Assembly: GCA_946402065.1 (NCBI GenBank)
Contig: CAMIVR010000037.1
Span: forward strand, 1 to 39,414
DNA: 39,414 nucleotides
Source: an uncultured Brevibacillus sp.
GTDB taxonomy: Bacteria; Bacillota; Bacilli; Brevibacillales; Brevibacillaceae
Direction of reading: 5' to 3'
The notes below the pieces were generated by a model. It saw only the letters and a list, made by a program, of their open reading frames with translations, made no database searches and had not been told where the DNA came from. This document shows, piece by piece, positions 6,147 through 14,942 of this stretch. The position numbers and the translations under genes are program-made. Every line of letters begins with the position of its first letter. Position 1 is the first letter of the stretch.

Positions 6147-8873
6147 TTATCTCCATGCGCTGATCCGTTCGGATTTGTCGGCAAAACGGGCCGACATGGC
6201 TTTCATTCTGGCGGAAAGCAGTATTTTTCTCCCCTCCGTGGTTCGCGTGTATACGAGCTCAGCGGGACCGATGTGTTTCCGCCATAAGGCGGCAAACCGC
6301 TCCGCGTCTTCCTTTTTTCTGTCAATGGCTTCCGGCAGTGCGTGGTAATCTCTTCGGGTCACCAGCCCGAACCGGGATTCGCGGTACAGCAGATATCGGG
6401 GATTCTTTACCGGCTCCAGAACCTGTTGCAGGGCATTCAAAAAGAGCGTCTTTTCCTGCGTTGTACCTCCCTCCATCCAGCAGACGACGGTTCCCTCGTT
6501 CTCCTCGGCCTGAATGCGGTGTTGATCCGGTTCAGGCTTGAGAAGCTTCATGGCGTACATGCTTTCGTATACCACTTGACCAACCTCGCGGATGCTCGAT
6601 TCCAAGGACCGATGCTTCATATACAGAAAAACGGCTTTGTAGATGGATGGGCTGGCCGGAATGACCGCCACAAGCATGGCAAACATCAGCTTCAGCCAGA
6701 ACGGGTAGTCGCCAAGCAGCACATTCGGCCTGAATAAGACATCCATAAACATGGACACAAAGACAGCAGCTCCCCAGATAAGCAGTCCTTTGATCGTATG
6801 GGTGTAATAATACGGTCTGGGCACTTGATCCCCATCCGCCACCAGTTCCTCTGTCATATGGTCATGCAGAACGATAGCCTTCCTCCAGCGCTCATGCAGC
6901 ATATGCCGGTTTCGTGCACGGGTTAAAGTGTCCCGGTTCTTGGCCGCTATGGCTTCTCTCGTATATTTGTCCATAAGGACGCTTAACCTCCGGATTCCCG
7001 TTTCAATCGTTTCTCTGTCGACCGCCAGCCCGATCAGAGATTGAAACCTTCTACTCAAAGATTCCAGGTCCCGTCCACCACCTGTTTGATCCATATCGAC
7101 GCAGGCCAAATGCCAAATGCCCGCTGTTTTATCGGGATTGCTTTTTTCAGTCCGAATGGCTCTGCCCCTCATCTGGTTGGACAGCATAAAGGAGCCTACA
7201 TAGGAAGCCATGATCAGAGAGTTGATGCAGGGTGCATCCCAGCCCTCGCCCAGCAACGCGGCGGTTCCCACAAGGACCTGCAGGCCCCCTTGAGAGAACA
7301 CCTCCGTAATCACGGCCACCAGCGCGGAACGGTTGGAATCCTTTAATTCAGCCGTAACATAGCGTTCGTCATGAGGAAGCGGCTTGCAATCCAGGGGCAC
7401 ACCGGCCCGTTCAGCCTCGGTCCGAACCAGGGACATCGCCGAGACCGGAAGAACGATGAGCGAGCCAGTCAGGATTCCGAGTCTCAGCTCACCGCCCCAT
7501 TGGCGGCGTAAGATTTCGAAGATGGGGACGACACCGAGACGGCCTAATGGCTTGCTTTCACCTTGTTTTTTCGGAAATGCCTCTTTCCGGATATAGTCGG
7601 TCAAAATGACCATTCGCAAGCTCTCCTTCAGGACGCTTCTCTCGAAGGAAACGATGTTGCATATGCTGTGCAGCTTGGACACGCTTTGAACAAGCATTTT
7701 ATCGAACTCTGGAGTGGAGCGTAGATAAACCTTCCTTTTTTCCACAGCGCCCATGCCTTTAAGTCGCCGGCGCAGTTCGTCAAACTCCTCTCTCTCGGCA
7801 TCCGCCCGTTCCTCCTTGTAGAGCAACCAGGTTAACAGCTCTTCCAGCCACTCTTCGCTAAGTGCTGGAGGCGTTTCTCCTTCAACTCCAAGCACCGAAG
7901 CGGCCCGCACCCATTCGGGATGACCGATCGCCTTCAAATAAATGACCATACTGGAGTAGTACGAAGGCGCAGACAGAATTTCTTCCAAGTGCTTCTCCGT
8001 CTCCACGATCCACGGGTGGGTCTCCACCGTTTCCCGCAGTACGGCATGCTGCAGCAGCTCCCGTCTCAGCTCCTGGACGCTTATCCGAAATGTATGCAGC
8101 GGCTCATATTCCGCTTGCTCGGGAACGGACAGGTAGACGTAGTCCTGATGAGGGCAAAGCTCCGACTCCCGCACCAACTCCGGAACGCTGATCTCCGCAT
8201 CGATCGGTCCGCACAGTTCGATATAGCGCAGCCATTCGGACTGTTGGACATCATACGGCGGGGTTGCCGTAAGCGCGATGACGGTCGGCTGCTTTAATCC
8301 GGAACGAAAGTGAAGCGTGCTTTTCCACCAGGAGGAACGGAGATGATGCGCCTCATCCAGAATGAGCGTCGTAAAGGACAAGCGGGCCAATGCCTCCATG
8401 ATGCTTCCTGCTTCTCCCTCGTCCCGAATCTCTTCTGCCTCACAGCCTTCCTCCATTTCCGTCCTGGAGACATGCTCTTCCCCTGCTGCAACGTGCTCCT
8501 CCGTCCATTCATCCGTTCTCGGCCCATCGCCAGCTTTAAATAAACTGTGCAAAGCCTGATAGGTCGTGATCGTGACAAATGCTGGCTTCTTCAGGTCGGT
8601 GGACACCCACTCAGGCAGCTGACTTGTCTGCAGGAACAGCTCCTTGAAACGGTCGGCCCATTGGTTTTTAATCGTTAGCGTCGGGGCCACAATAAACGTC
8701 GGCCCGTTCACCCGAAGCATCACTTCCAGACCGAGTACGGTTTTTCCCGATCCGGGAGGGGCGACGAGATGGAGATGGCGATTTTTTAAATGGTGCTCCA
8801 GCTCGTCCAATATTCTTTTTTGATAGGATCGCCACGAATGGCGAAATGAGATGTTTGAAGGAAATTGCTTCAT
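6147..8873 (-). CDS. SF2 DEAH-box helicase with two membrane helices
   Basis: From the ATG at 8873 the product has 908 residues. It shows SF2 motifs: APPGSGKT (38-45), VAPTLTIKNQWADRF, ITTYQAL, LILDEAHH (DEAH at 173-176), ALTATPP (about 202-206), and in the second RecA domain GTAALLGEGWDAPCIN and QMRGRAIRTEK (motif VI). An acidic insertion lies between the TTYQ and DEAH motifs. Two hydrophobic segments, IKGLLIWGAAVFVSMFMDVLF (less its last residue, about 694-713) and WLKLMFAMLVAVIPASPSIY (about 726-745), are followed by a roughly 165-residue cytosolic tail. A longer frame to 8972 overlaps the upstream gene and has no ribosome site. The nucleic-acid role comes from the motifs; membrane attachment is an inference from hydrophobicity. 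Confidence 0.85.
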   Translation of the reverse strand: MKQFPSNISFRHSWRSYQKRILDELEHHLKNRHLHLVAPPGSGKTVLGLEVMLRVNGPTFIVAPTLTIKNQWADRFKELFLQTSQLPEWVSTDLKKPAFVTITTYQALHSLFKAGDGPRTDEWTEEHVAAGEEHVSRTEMEEGCEAEEIRDEGEAGSIMEALARLSFTTLILDEAHHLRSSWWKSTLHFRSGLKQPTVIALTATPPYDVQQSEWLRYIELCGPIDAEISVPELVRESELCPHQDYVYLSVPEQAEYEPLHTFRISVQELRRELLQHAVLRETVETHPWIVETEKHLEEILSAPSYYSSMVIYLKAIGHPEWVRAASVLGVEGETPPALSEEWLEELLTWLLYKEERADAEREEFDELRRRLKGMGAVEKRKVYLRSTPEFDKMLVQSVSKLHSICNIVSFERSVLKESLRMVILTDYIRKEAFPKKQGESKPLGRLGVVPIFEILRRQWGGELRLGILTGSLIVLPVSAMSLVRTEAERAGVPLDCKPLPHDERYVTAELKDSNRSALVAVITEVFSQGGLQVLVGTAALLGEGWDAPCINSLIMASYVGSFMLSNQMRGRAIRTEKSNPDKTAGIWHLACVDMDQTGGGRDLESLSRRFQSLIGLAVDRETIETGIRRLSVLMDKYTREAIAAKNRDTLTRARNRHMLHERWRKAIVLHDHMTEELVADGDQVPRPYYYTHTIKGLLIWGAAVFVSMFMDVLFRPNVLLGDYPFWLKLMFAMLVAVIPASPSIYKAVFLYMKHRSLESSIREVGQVVYESMYAMKLLKPEPDQHRIQAEENEGTVVCWMEGGTTQEKTLFLNALQQVLEPVKNPRYLLYRESRFGLVTRRDYHALPEAIDRKKEDAERFAALWRKHIGPAELVYTRTTEGRKILLSARMKAMSARFADKSERISAWR

Positions 8874-8931
8874 ATTATTCCGTGACCTTTCCGTTATACG
8901 CTTGGAAATCGTTATTATATCACTTATCTGT

Positions 8932-9456
8932 TTATTGCAGTTCACCGATCCATTCCCACCTGTACGAATCATAGCTGCTTGGGCCGCTAAAGATGTTGAT
9001 CTCCTTCTTCTCCCCCGGGTTTAGCGTAAACTCGAGCGACGTATCTTCTGCGATCATTTTATGATCTTTATAAAGGGCGACATATACTTTTCCTTTGAAT
9101 GTTTTTTCATGATTAAAGTTACCGACATACACATGATGGTCGATCGTTCTCTTGACACTTGCCGTTTTGATGGTTAGACGCACGTTATCCCATGATTCTT
9201 CATTCGGGTTGCCTGCTTCGATCATTTGCTGGTCCAGGATGGCAAATGCCTCTTTCATTCTTTTCTCGTCCAAATCGTTGGAAATTCCGATAATGGCATT
9301 AAAGAAAACCATGATTCCCGCAAAAACAGCTCCCGCCCAGATCCACCCGGACATTTTGCCTACTGTTTTGCTTTTCCAATTATAAAGCAGAACGGCAAAT
9401 AGTACGCCCAAAACGAGGGCAAGCCCATTCATTATTATCGCTGCTGCTCCGATCAT
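8932..9456 (-). CDS. Small two-helix membrane protein, unknown function
   Basis: The 174-residue product has two hydrophobic helices near its N-terminus (about 3-25 and 37-57), then a soluble domain of about 115 residues with a predicted beta-rich end (VYVALYKDHKMIAEDTSLEF, LNPGEKKEINIFSGPSSYDS). This looks like an extracytoplasmic immunoglobulin-like fold of the FxLYD/DUF3426 sort, but I cannot assign a family. GAGGAGG lies 5 nt before the ATG. It is directly upstream of the membrane helicase gene (58 nt to that ATG), and no terminator lies between, so they are probably co-transcribed. Confidence 0.7.
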   Translation of the reverse strand: MIGAAAIIMNGLALVLGVLFAVLLYNWKSKTVGKMSGWIWAGAVFAGIMVFFNAIIGISNDLDEKRMKEAFAILDQQMIEAGNPNEESWDNVRLTIKTASVKRTIDHHVYVGNFNHEKTFKGKVYVALYKDHKMIAEDTSLEFTLNPGEKKEINIFSGPSSYDSYRWEWIGELQ

Positions 9457-9660
9457 GTTAGCCTCCTCTTTTTGATCCTCCTCATTATCTAAAAATTTAT
9501 TACGTTATGAAAGAGGAAAAGTTCCTAGGCACAGGAGTTTTCAAGTCGAGTAGCACATTTCATTGCTCAGACTTCCCGTAAAAAAAGACTTCCCCAAGCC
9601 GCCGAGGCTACCCATAAACTTGAGTGGCCCAATCAGTGGAACGATCTCGTTCTTAATGGG

Positions 9661-9700
9661 AAAGCAAAACCCACCGCTTGCATTGAGGCTCGGCGGTGGG
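9661..9700 (-). terminator. Intrinsic terminator after the lut operon
   Basis: Perfect 8-bp stem CCCACCGC/GCGGTGGG followed on the minus strand by TTTTGCTTT. It lies about 100 nt after the stop of the GntR gene and would end the lut transcript. The rest of the gene-free stretch 9457-9802 shows a 77-codon minus-strand frame with no recognisable protein character and short direct repeats of GACTTCCC. I see no gene there. Confidence 0.8.
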
Positions 9701-9802
9701 CTCGCAATTACACATCTTTGAAAATTGTTTTTCATGGCTTGGTATCCGGAAAGGATCGGGACTCGGGCAACCATCGAGACGAGTTGCCCAGCCCCTAATA
9801 CG

Positions 9803-10516
9803 TTACGTGAGGTATTTCATAAGTATGCCTTCTACGTGATACAAATGTTCTTTTACACGCGCCTGTGCGGCATCCGGATCGCCTTGCCTGATTGCGGCAA
9901 AAATGGCCAGGTGCTCTTCGTAAAATTGCCTGGTAACGGATTGGTTCGCATAGATTTCTACCCGCCTCGTTCCGCGTATGGCTACGTCCATCTGAGTGGA
10001 GATCGTTTCAAACACGCTCTGCATGATCGAATTGTGCGTGGCTTGCGCCAGCGTGCGATGAAACATGAGATCGGTCCGCTCGCCAACGTCTTCGTCCCCC
10101 GCAGAGGTGGCCATCTCCGCGAGGATTTGTTCAAATTGCTGCAGATCCGGCTCCTCCCGTTTTCTTGCTGCGATTGCGGCATTGGCTACTTCCAGTGCCT
10201 TTCTCGCTTCCAGCAATTCAAGGATCGTATTTTTATTGTCAATCAGCAGGCCAAGATCAGGCAGCCCCTGCCGGGATGGCCGCGGAACGCACTTTACCGT
10301 GCAGTTGCCGCCTTGCCGGATGTCGATCAGTCCCATCGCTTTCAGCGCGCTGAGTGCTTCCCGAGTCGTCGACCTGCCGACGCCGAAGCGCTCGGACAGC
10401 TCCTTCGTCGACGGCAGCTTCTCGCCTGGCTGCAGCTCTCCGCTGAAGATGAGCTGCTTCAGCTGTTCGGTAATGTGCTCATATTGATTTTTTTTCGTTA
10501 ATTTCACCAGTTCCAT
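9803..10516 (-). CDS. lutR: FadR-type GntR regulator, probable LutR
   Basis: The product has an N-terminal winged helix-turn-helix (QYEHITEQLKQLIFSGELQP, GEKLPSTKELSERFGVGRST, TREALSALKAMGLI) and a C-terminal all-helical FCD domain with metal/ligand His residues (DLMFHRTLAQATHN, EEHLAIF, EHLYHVEG). The FadR subfamily includes LutR, the lactate-utilisation repressor of Bacillus. Here the gene follows lutC by 48 nt on the same strand, so it is likely the last gene of the operon and autoregulated. The start is ATG at 10516; an upstream GTG at 10549 has no ribosome site. The LutR assignment rests on context. Confidence 0.8.
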   Translation of the reverse strand: MELVKLTKKNQYEHITEQLKQLIFSGELQPGEKLPSTKELSERFGVGRSTTREALSALKAMGLIDIRQGGNCTVKCVPRPSRQGLPDLGLLIDNKNTILELLEARKALEVANAAIAARKREEPDLQQFEQILAEMATSAGDEDVGERTDLMFHRTLAQATHNSIMQSVFETISTQMDVAIRGTRRVEIYANQSVTRQFYEEHLAIFAAIRQGDPDAAQARVKEHLYHVEGILMKYLT

Positions 10517-10564
10517 TCCGACACCCCTAACAGCGCAATTTTCGCGCAAGTAATGGCTGATTGA

Positions 10565-11293
10565 TCATCCGACCAGCAAGGCAAATACGACTCCCGGTCC
10601 ATGGACGCCAATCGTCAAATCGTTCTCGATGTCGGCGGAGCGGCTCGGCCCTGAAATAAAGTGGATGCCTGCGGGAAACGATTCCCGTTTGCGTCCATCA
10701 AAATGAGTCAGCACTTCACCGAGACGAGTATGCAAGCGCTCAACAGGGATGATCGCGATGAATGCCGTCGGCAGCAGGCTGACTGATCTGCCGGTCTCTG
10801 GCGAAGAGGTGACGAGAATCGTCCCGGTATGGGCAATCGCATGGTCGACGACTGCAATGCCGATGTCTGCGCCGGCAGATGTGGTGAGGAGAGCGTCGCG
10901 ATCGTGGGGATGCCAGACGACTACGTCGCACTCCGGCAGCCCGTCTTGCAGTCCGAATGCACTTAATTCAGGCTGATTCTGCTGGATGATGAGGCGTGCC
11001 TGCAGTTCTCTCGCTTTCGTTTGAATCAATTGCTTGACTGCCTCCATGTCGGCCAGACGGCAGGTATGCCCCCCGGCTTTTGTCCAGTTTTCTTGAAACA
11101 GCGCGATGCGCCGTTCCTGATCCAGCTCGTATTCGCGCCAGAATTGCGGCGCGCCCTTGTACGGATGCTCCGGTTTTTCTGTCAGGATCGACGCTCTGCC
11201 GAGGCGGTTGGCGATGTTTTGCATGAACGCCGCTTGCTTTTCACGGGATTGCCGCTCCAGCTGTTGCAAAAAAGCGCTGCCTGTATCATTCAT
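10565..11293 (-). CDS. lutC: Lactate utilisation protein LutC (LUD domain)
   Basis: LutC is the third subunit of the LutABC complex, which oxidises L-lactate to pyruvate. The product is 242 residues and shows the LUD-domain C-terminal hallmarks AIAHTGTILVTSSPETGRSV, FISGPSRSADIENDL and GVHGPG, with N-terminal FWREYELD. The start ATG at 11293 lies 9 nt after AAGGAG and overlaps the end of lutB by 8 nt, which indicates translational coupling. A GTG at 11314 would add 7 residues but lies upstream of that ribosome site. Confidence 0.93.
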   Translation of the reverse strand: MNDTGSAFLQQLERQSREKQAAFMQNIANRLGRASILTEKPEHPYKGAPQFWREYELDQERRIALFQENWTKAGGHTCRLADMEAVKQLIQTKARELQARLIIQQNQPELSAFGLQDGLPECDVVVWHPHDRDALLTTSAGADIGIAVVDHAIAHTGTILVTSSPETGRSVSLLPTAFIAIIPVERLHTRLGEVLTHFDGRKRESFPAGIHFISGPSRSADIENDLTIGVHGPGVVFALLVG

Positions 11294-12794
11294 GATCATC
11301 TGCTCCTTTCGCACGTCTGTTTAACGCTTGTTCCAGCCGATGTTGTATGTCGGCATCCAGATCCGCAGGTCGCTTGCGCAGTTCGTCGTCAAGTCGCTGC
11401 CATTGCTCGCGGAAAGCTTGCTTCGGCAAAGCCGGTGTGTGGCGGTATTGATTCCATCCTTTGAGCGGTCCGATCCGCATTTTGATCACGTTGTCACGAG
11501 TCAGCCATTTTTGGCCGGCCCGACCGAGTTGCAAGGAGCGCCTGAACCGGCGATGACTTGACATCACGTACTGAAAGCCCTTCATTCCCAGCTTTTCTGC
11601 GGCGGGGGAATGCCCTTGCTCGACCTTGCGTTTTCGCAAATGCACCAGCATGTCGTGCAGCGGTATTTTCACCGGACACGCTTCGTAGCAGGCGCCGCAC
11701 AGACTCGAAGCGTTAGCGATGTCATCCCACTCTGCGACGTTTTTCTGCAGGGCAGGCTTCAACACCGCTCCGATCGGTCCGCTGTACGGTCCACCGTAAG
11801 CATGTCCGCCGATGTGGCGGTAGACCGGACAAGCATTCAGGCAAGCGCCGCAGCGAATGCAGTTGAGCAGCTCTTGAAAGTCCGGATCGCCCAATTGCAG
11901 CGAGCGGCCGTTGTCGACGATGATGATGTGCATTTCCTCCGGACCGTCACTGTCATCAGAGCGACGCGGGCCAGTAATCCCTGACATGTAGACGGTCAGC
12001 TTCTGCCCCGTCGCCGAGCGTGGCAGCAAGGTGGCCATGACTTCCAGGTCGTTCCACGTCGGGATGATACGTTCCATTCCCATCAAGGTGATTTGTGTCC
12101 TGGGAACGGTGCTGACCATTCTGGCGTTGCCTTCGTTTTCAAACAGCACGATCGAGCCGCTTTCCGCGATGGCGAAGTTGCAGCCCGTCATCCCGATGTC
12201 GGCAGCGAGGAACTTTTCGCGCAATTTTTTGCGGACGAATCCGGCGAGGACCGTCGTCTCGGGTGACAGGGTTTCCCCCGCCTCCCTGGACAGGAGCTCG
12301 GCAATCTGCTGCCTGTTTTTATGAATGGCCGGGATGATGATGTGTGACGGCATTTCGTTGGCCAACTGGATGATGTATTCGCCCAGGTCTGTCTCAATGG
12401 ATTCGATGCCGGTCGCTTCCAGCGCTTGATTGATATGCACTTCCTCCGACACCATTGATTTTGATTTGACTACGCTCTTTGCCTGCCGATGCCTGGCGAT
12501 TTCGACCGTCAATTGCGCTGCTTCCTTGGCGTTTGCGGCAAAGTGCACGTGAACCCCGTTCGCTCGCGCATTTTCGACGAACTGGTTCAGGTAGTAGTCG
12601 AGGTGAGCGATGGTGTGCAGGCGAATTTGCCGTCCGCGCTCGCGCCATTCCTCCCAGCGGCCTTGATCGGCGGAGGCCAGCTTTTTCGCCTCCCGCAGCC
12701 GCTCGGTCGTTAATTTTACCGCGTTGCGCAGAAAGTCATCGTTCAATGCGATTCGGGCCCGTTCTTTAACGTTCGGTTCATTCGTGACGCTCAC
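11286..12794 (-). CDS. lutB: Lactate utilisation iron-sulfur protein LutB
   Basis: LutB carries the iron-sulfur clusters that pass electrons from lactate. The 502-residue product has an N-terminal LUD domain (SKSMVSEEVHINQALEATGI, IGMTGCNFAIAESGSIVLFE) and two 4Fe-4S motifs, CIRCGACLNACP and CGACYEACP (about residues 317-380), followed by the usual C-terminal extension. It starts at GTG 12794 (AAGGAG, 9 nt), overlapping lutA by 17 nt. Length and motif order match B. subtilis LutB (YvfW). Confidence 0.95.
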   Translation of the reverse strand: MSVTNEPNVKERARIALNDDFLRNAVKLTTERLREAKKLASADQGRWEEWRERGRQIRLHTIAHLDYYLNQFVENARANGVHVHFAANAKEAAQLTVEIARHRQAKSVVKSKSMVSEEVHINQALEATGIESIETDLGEYIIQLANEMPSHIIIPAIHKNRQQIAELLSREAGETLSPETTVLAGFVRKKLREKFLAADIGMTGCNFAIAESGSIVLFENEGNARMVSTVPRTQITLMGMERIIPTWNDLEVMATLLPRSATGQKLTVYMSGITGPRRSDDSDGPEEMHIIIVDNGRSLQLGDPDFQELLNCIRCGACLNACPVYRHIGGHAYGGPYSGPIGAVLKPALQKNVAEWDDIANASSLCGACYEACPVKIPLHDMLVHLRKRKVEQGHSPAAEKLGMKGFQYVMSSHRRFRRSLQLGRAGQKWLTRDNVIKMRIGPLKGWNQYRHTPALPKQAFREQWQRLDDELRKRPADLDADIQHRLEQALNRRAKGADDHE

Positions 12795-13521
12795 TTGCCA
12801 TCACTCCTTCCCAGAGCAGTTCAGCCAAATGCATGACTCGCACCGGCCTGCCGCGGTAATGCAAATGTCCGCCAATGTTGAGCAAGCAGCCGAGATCAAG
12901 ACCGACCAGCACTTCTGCCTCCGTCTCCATCACGTGTTCCGCCTTCTCCGTCACCATCGCCCCGGAGATGTCACTCATTTTCACGGCAAAGGTTCCGCCG
13001 AAGCCGCAGCAATCTTCGGCAAATGGCAGCGGAAGCAGCTGCAAGCCTTTGACGTTGTCCAGCAGGCGTAGCGGTTCCTCTTGGACGCCGAGCAGACGGC
13101 TGCCGTGGCATGAGGGATGGTAGGTCACCGTGTGCGGAAACACAGCGCCGACATCCTCCACAGCGAGGACGTTGATGAGAAATTGGGAAAATTCGTACGT
13201 TTTTGCCCTCAGCTGCCGGGCTTGCCGCAGCAGCACCGGATCCTCGGCAAACAGCTTTTCATAGTAATGGTGGATCATTCCGGTACAGGAGCCGGATGGC
13301 GCTACGACAAAATCGCTGTCGGCGAATGCTTCCAGCAAGGTTTTCGCGGCTGTCCGCGCCTCTTCCCAATAACCGCTGTTGAAAGCGGGCTGACCACAGC
13401 ACGTCTGGCATTCCGGAAAATGAACGCTGATCCCGTAGCGGGCCAGCAGGCGAACCATCGCTTCACCGACGCGGGGATATAAGGCATCACTTACGCATGT
13501 AATAAACAAGGACACTTTCAA
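12778..13521 (-). CDS. lutA: Lactate utilisation protein LutA
   Basis: LutA is the heterodisulfide-reductase-like subunit with two CCG domains. The 247-residue product shows PECQTCCGQPAFNSGY, VAPSGSCTGMIHH, TYHPSCHGSRLLG, FAEDCCGFGGTFAVK and LDLGCLLNIGG, which supply the cysteines expected for LutA. The start is TTG at 13521 with AGGTGG 6 nt upstream. It is the first gene of the lutABC-regulator operon; the promoter would lie in the short space before it, next to the rhamnose remnants. Confidence 0.93.
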   Translation of the reverse strand: MKVSLFITCVSDALYPRVGEAMVRLLARYGISVHFPECQTCCGQPAFNSGYWEEARTAAKTLLEAFADSDFVVAPSGSCTGMIHHYYEKLFAEDPVLLRQARQLRAKTYEFSQFLINVLAVEDVGAVFPHTVTYHPSCHGSRLLGVQEEPLRLLDNVKGLQLLPLPFAEDCCGFGGTFAVKMSDISGAMVTEKAEHVMETEAEVLVGLDLGCLLNIGGHLHYRGRPVRVMHLAELLWEGVMASERHE

Positions 13522-13550
13522 CGGCTACCACCTGCTCTTTTCATATTTTT

Positions 13551-13585
13551 ACTTATCAGCTTATCAGACATGTTGGCGATGACAA
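13551..13585 (-). promoter_or_regulatory. Probable lut promoter with tandem operator-like repeat
   Basis: On the minus strand TTGTCA (13580-13585) and TAAGCT (13558-13563) are 16 nt apart, 37 nt and more upstream of lutA. Over the -10 lies a tandem direct repeat, TTATCAG-c-TTATCAG on the plus strand (13553-13567). This is a plausible site for the FadR-type regulator encoded at the end of the operon. Nothing but spacing and position supports this. Confidence 0.35.
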
Positions 13586-13828
13586 GCTCTTTTTGAAGGT
13601 TATTTTAAACAAATGTTTAAACATCGTGATCTTCACGCCTTTTTCCTTGAGCTGCTTGAGGTAATGGGTGCTTATCTGGTCATCCGTAACCACCTCGGCA
13701 AACTGCTGCAGCTCGCCGACAAACGTGAACGGCTGGACGCCGAATTTGCTTGAGTCCGCAAGCAGAAACACCTTTTCCGAGATCCCGATCATTTTTTTCT
13801 TGATCATGGCCTGTTCTTCGTTCGACTC
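13556..13828 (-). pseudogene. DeoR-family regulator, C-terminal fragment (rhaR-like)
   Basis: The frame reads ESNEEQAMIKKKMIGISEKV, FLLADSSKFG and TFVGELQQFAEVVTDDQIST, the C-terminal part of the sugar-binding domain of DeoR-family repressors. The N-terminal helix-turn-helix and most of the sensor domain (about 180 residues) are absent. At its upstream end (13828-13830) it is joined, out of frame, to a piece of rhamnose isomerase. In B. subtilis the rhamnose operon contains a DeoR regulator, so this is probably its remnant. Confidence 0.75.
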
Positions 13829-13829
13829 G

Positions 13830-14102
13830 CTGTTTCGCTTCGATATTGTGCGACTGGTCGATCATAAAAGCGATCTGTTCCACTGTATAGCGTATATTGG
13901 GATCGGGATCGGCCGACGCACTGATGATCTGGTAAAAAATCAGGAACCATTCGTACGGGTTCGCGGAACCGACGATCAAGTCGGCATCTGCGTATTTGCG
14001 GCTGTTAAAGTGGAATCCGCCGAGCTTCTGCTCGTCGATCAAGCAAGCGACGATGTGCTCGACATTCGTCCCCTGCGGATGGTGTCCGGTATCGACGAGG
14101 AT
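13830..14102 (-). pseudogene. L-rhamnose isomerase fragment (rhaA)
   Basis: About 90 residues read LVDTGHHPQGTNVEHIVACL, DEQKLGGFHFNSRKYADADL, IVGSANPYEWFLIFYQI and YTVEQIAFMIDQSHNIEAK. These match the central/C-terminal part of Gram-positive L-rhamnose isomerases, including metal-site residues (H in GFHFN, DQSHN). The N-terminal half is missing and replaced, in frame, by the rhamnulose-phosphate aldolase piece. The C-terminus is cut at 13830 where the DeoR fragment starts. It cannot be an active isomerase. Confidence 0.8.
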
Positions 14103-14721
14103 TGTTTTCTCGTAGCATTCCGCAGCCGTATTGCCCCAGGTGACCAGCCCGTGCTTTTCCATCAGGACAAGCTCCGCCTGCGGATGGTTTCGCACTGCTT
14201 CTGCGATCATTTTCGACAATTGAAAGCCCGGACGGACGGCATCCAGACGAAGCGATTTCCGAATACCTCCCGGGCAACCGCCTGACCGTTATCTGTACAG
14301 CATATGCTGATGATCGCATCCGGATGGGTCTGATCCACGTGCAAAAAAGGCAGAAAGGCATGCAGCAGCGTCTCGATCGACGAGCGCGGATGCTTGCTGT
14401 CCAGCATGCAGTGGGCCAAACAGGCGACCATCTCTTGTCGGACATCTGTTCCCGTTCAAACAGCGGGCCGACATCGTCCATGCGCAGGGCGGTAAAATGG
14501 CCTGCCCCCATCGTCGCCAGATCGGAACCGTTGCCCTTTACCGACATGATCTCGACATTGCGATTGCGAAAGTCGTTGATCGTCATTTTCATCGAGGTGT
14601 TGCCTCCACCCCAGTTGCAGACGCGGCGGTCCGCTCCGAGCAGGCTGGAGCGATAGACGAGCTCAGCCAATCCGGGCTGCAGTTCTGCGGCTGCTTCAGC
14701 CTGCCATAAGCTTTGTACCAT
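14103..14721 (-). pseudogene. Rhamnulose-1-phosphate aldolase/lactaldehyde dehydrogenase fragment
   Basis: The start is well preserved: ATG at 14721 with GGAGG 7 nt upstream, then MVQSLWQAEAAAEL and VCNWGGGNTSMKMT (class II aldolase), VKGNGSDLATMG and LRMDDVGPLFEREQM. A one-base loss near 14435 shifts the frame (next LAHCMLDSKHPRSSIETLLH, FLHVDQTHPDAIISICCTDN). A second shift near 14235 leads to VRPGFQLSKMIAEAV and LVLMEKHGLVTWG. At 14103 the gene is fused in frame to rhaA sequence, removing about 450 residues of the usual roughly 690, including the whole dehydrogenase half. This is the B. subtilis YuxG/RhaEW type. Confidence 0.8.
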
Positions 14722-14821
14722 TGGGTAACCTCCAACTGTTTGTTTTTTTTGGTTCCCTCGCTCTTCAATACAATCGTAGTCCTCTCCCGGTAAATACATT
14801 CCTCGTGTGGAGAAATAGACG

Positions 14822-14876
14822 CAAAAAAGAAAGACAACGGCAGTTTGGGGCGTGAAAAAAGTTCCAAACTGCCGTT
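14822..14876 (-). terminator. Intrinsic terminator after guanine deaminase
   Basis: Perfect 13-bp inverted repeat AACGGCAGTTTGG/CCAAACTGCCGTT with a 15-nt loop, followed on the minus strand by GTCTTTCTTTTTTGC. It lies about 65 nt after the stop of the deaminase gene. Confidence 0.85.
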
Positions 14877-14942
14877 GCCGCTATCTGTTAGCGCACCAGA
14901 TGGTTTTGTCTTCAGTTGCTTATCAAACATTCTATTGAGCGT

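Noticed and set aside
6338..6737. Plus-strand frames inside the helicase gene
   Set aside because: They are opposite-strand shadows of a gene with full helicase motifs and have no ribosome sites.
9541..9774. Minus-strand 77-codon frame after the lut regulator
   Set aside because: It spans the lut terminator, has no ribosome site and a low-complexity composition. An IS200/IS605 end was considered, but no transposase sequence is present.
14836..14876. Inverted repeat as an operator for the rhamnose genes
   Set aside because: A T-rich run follows it on the minus strand and it lies directly after the deaminase, so a terminator explains it better.
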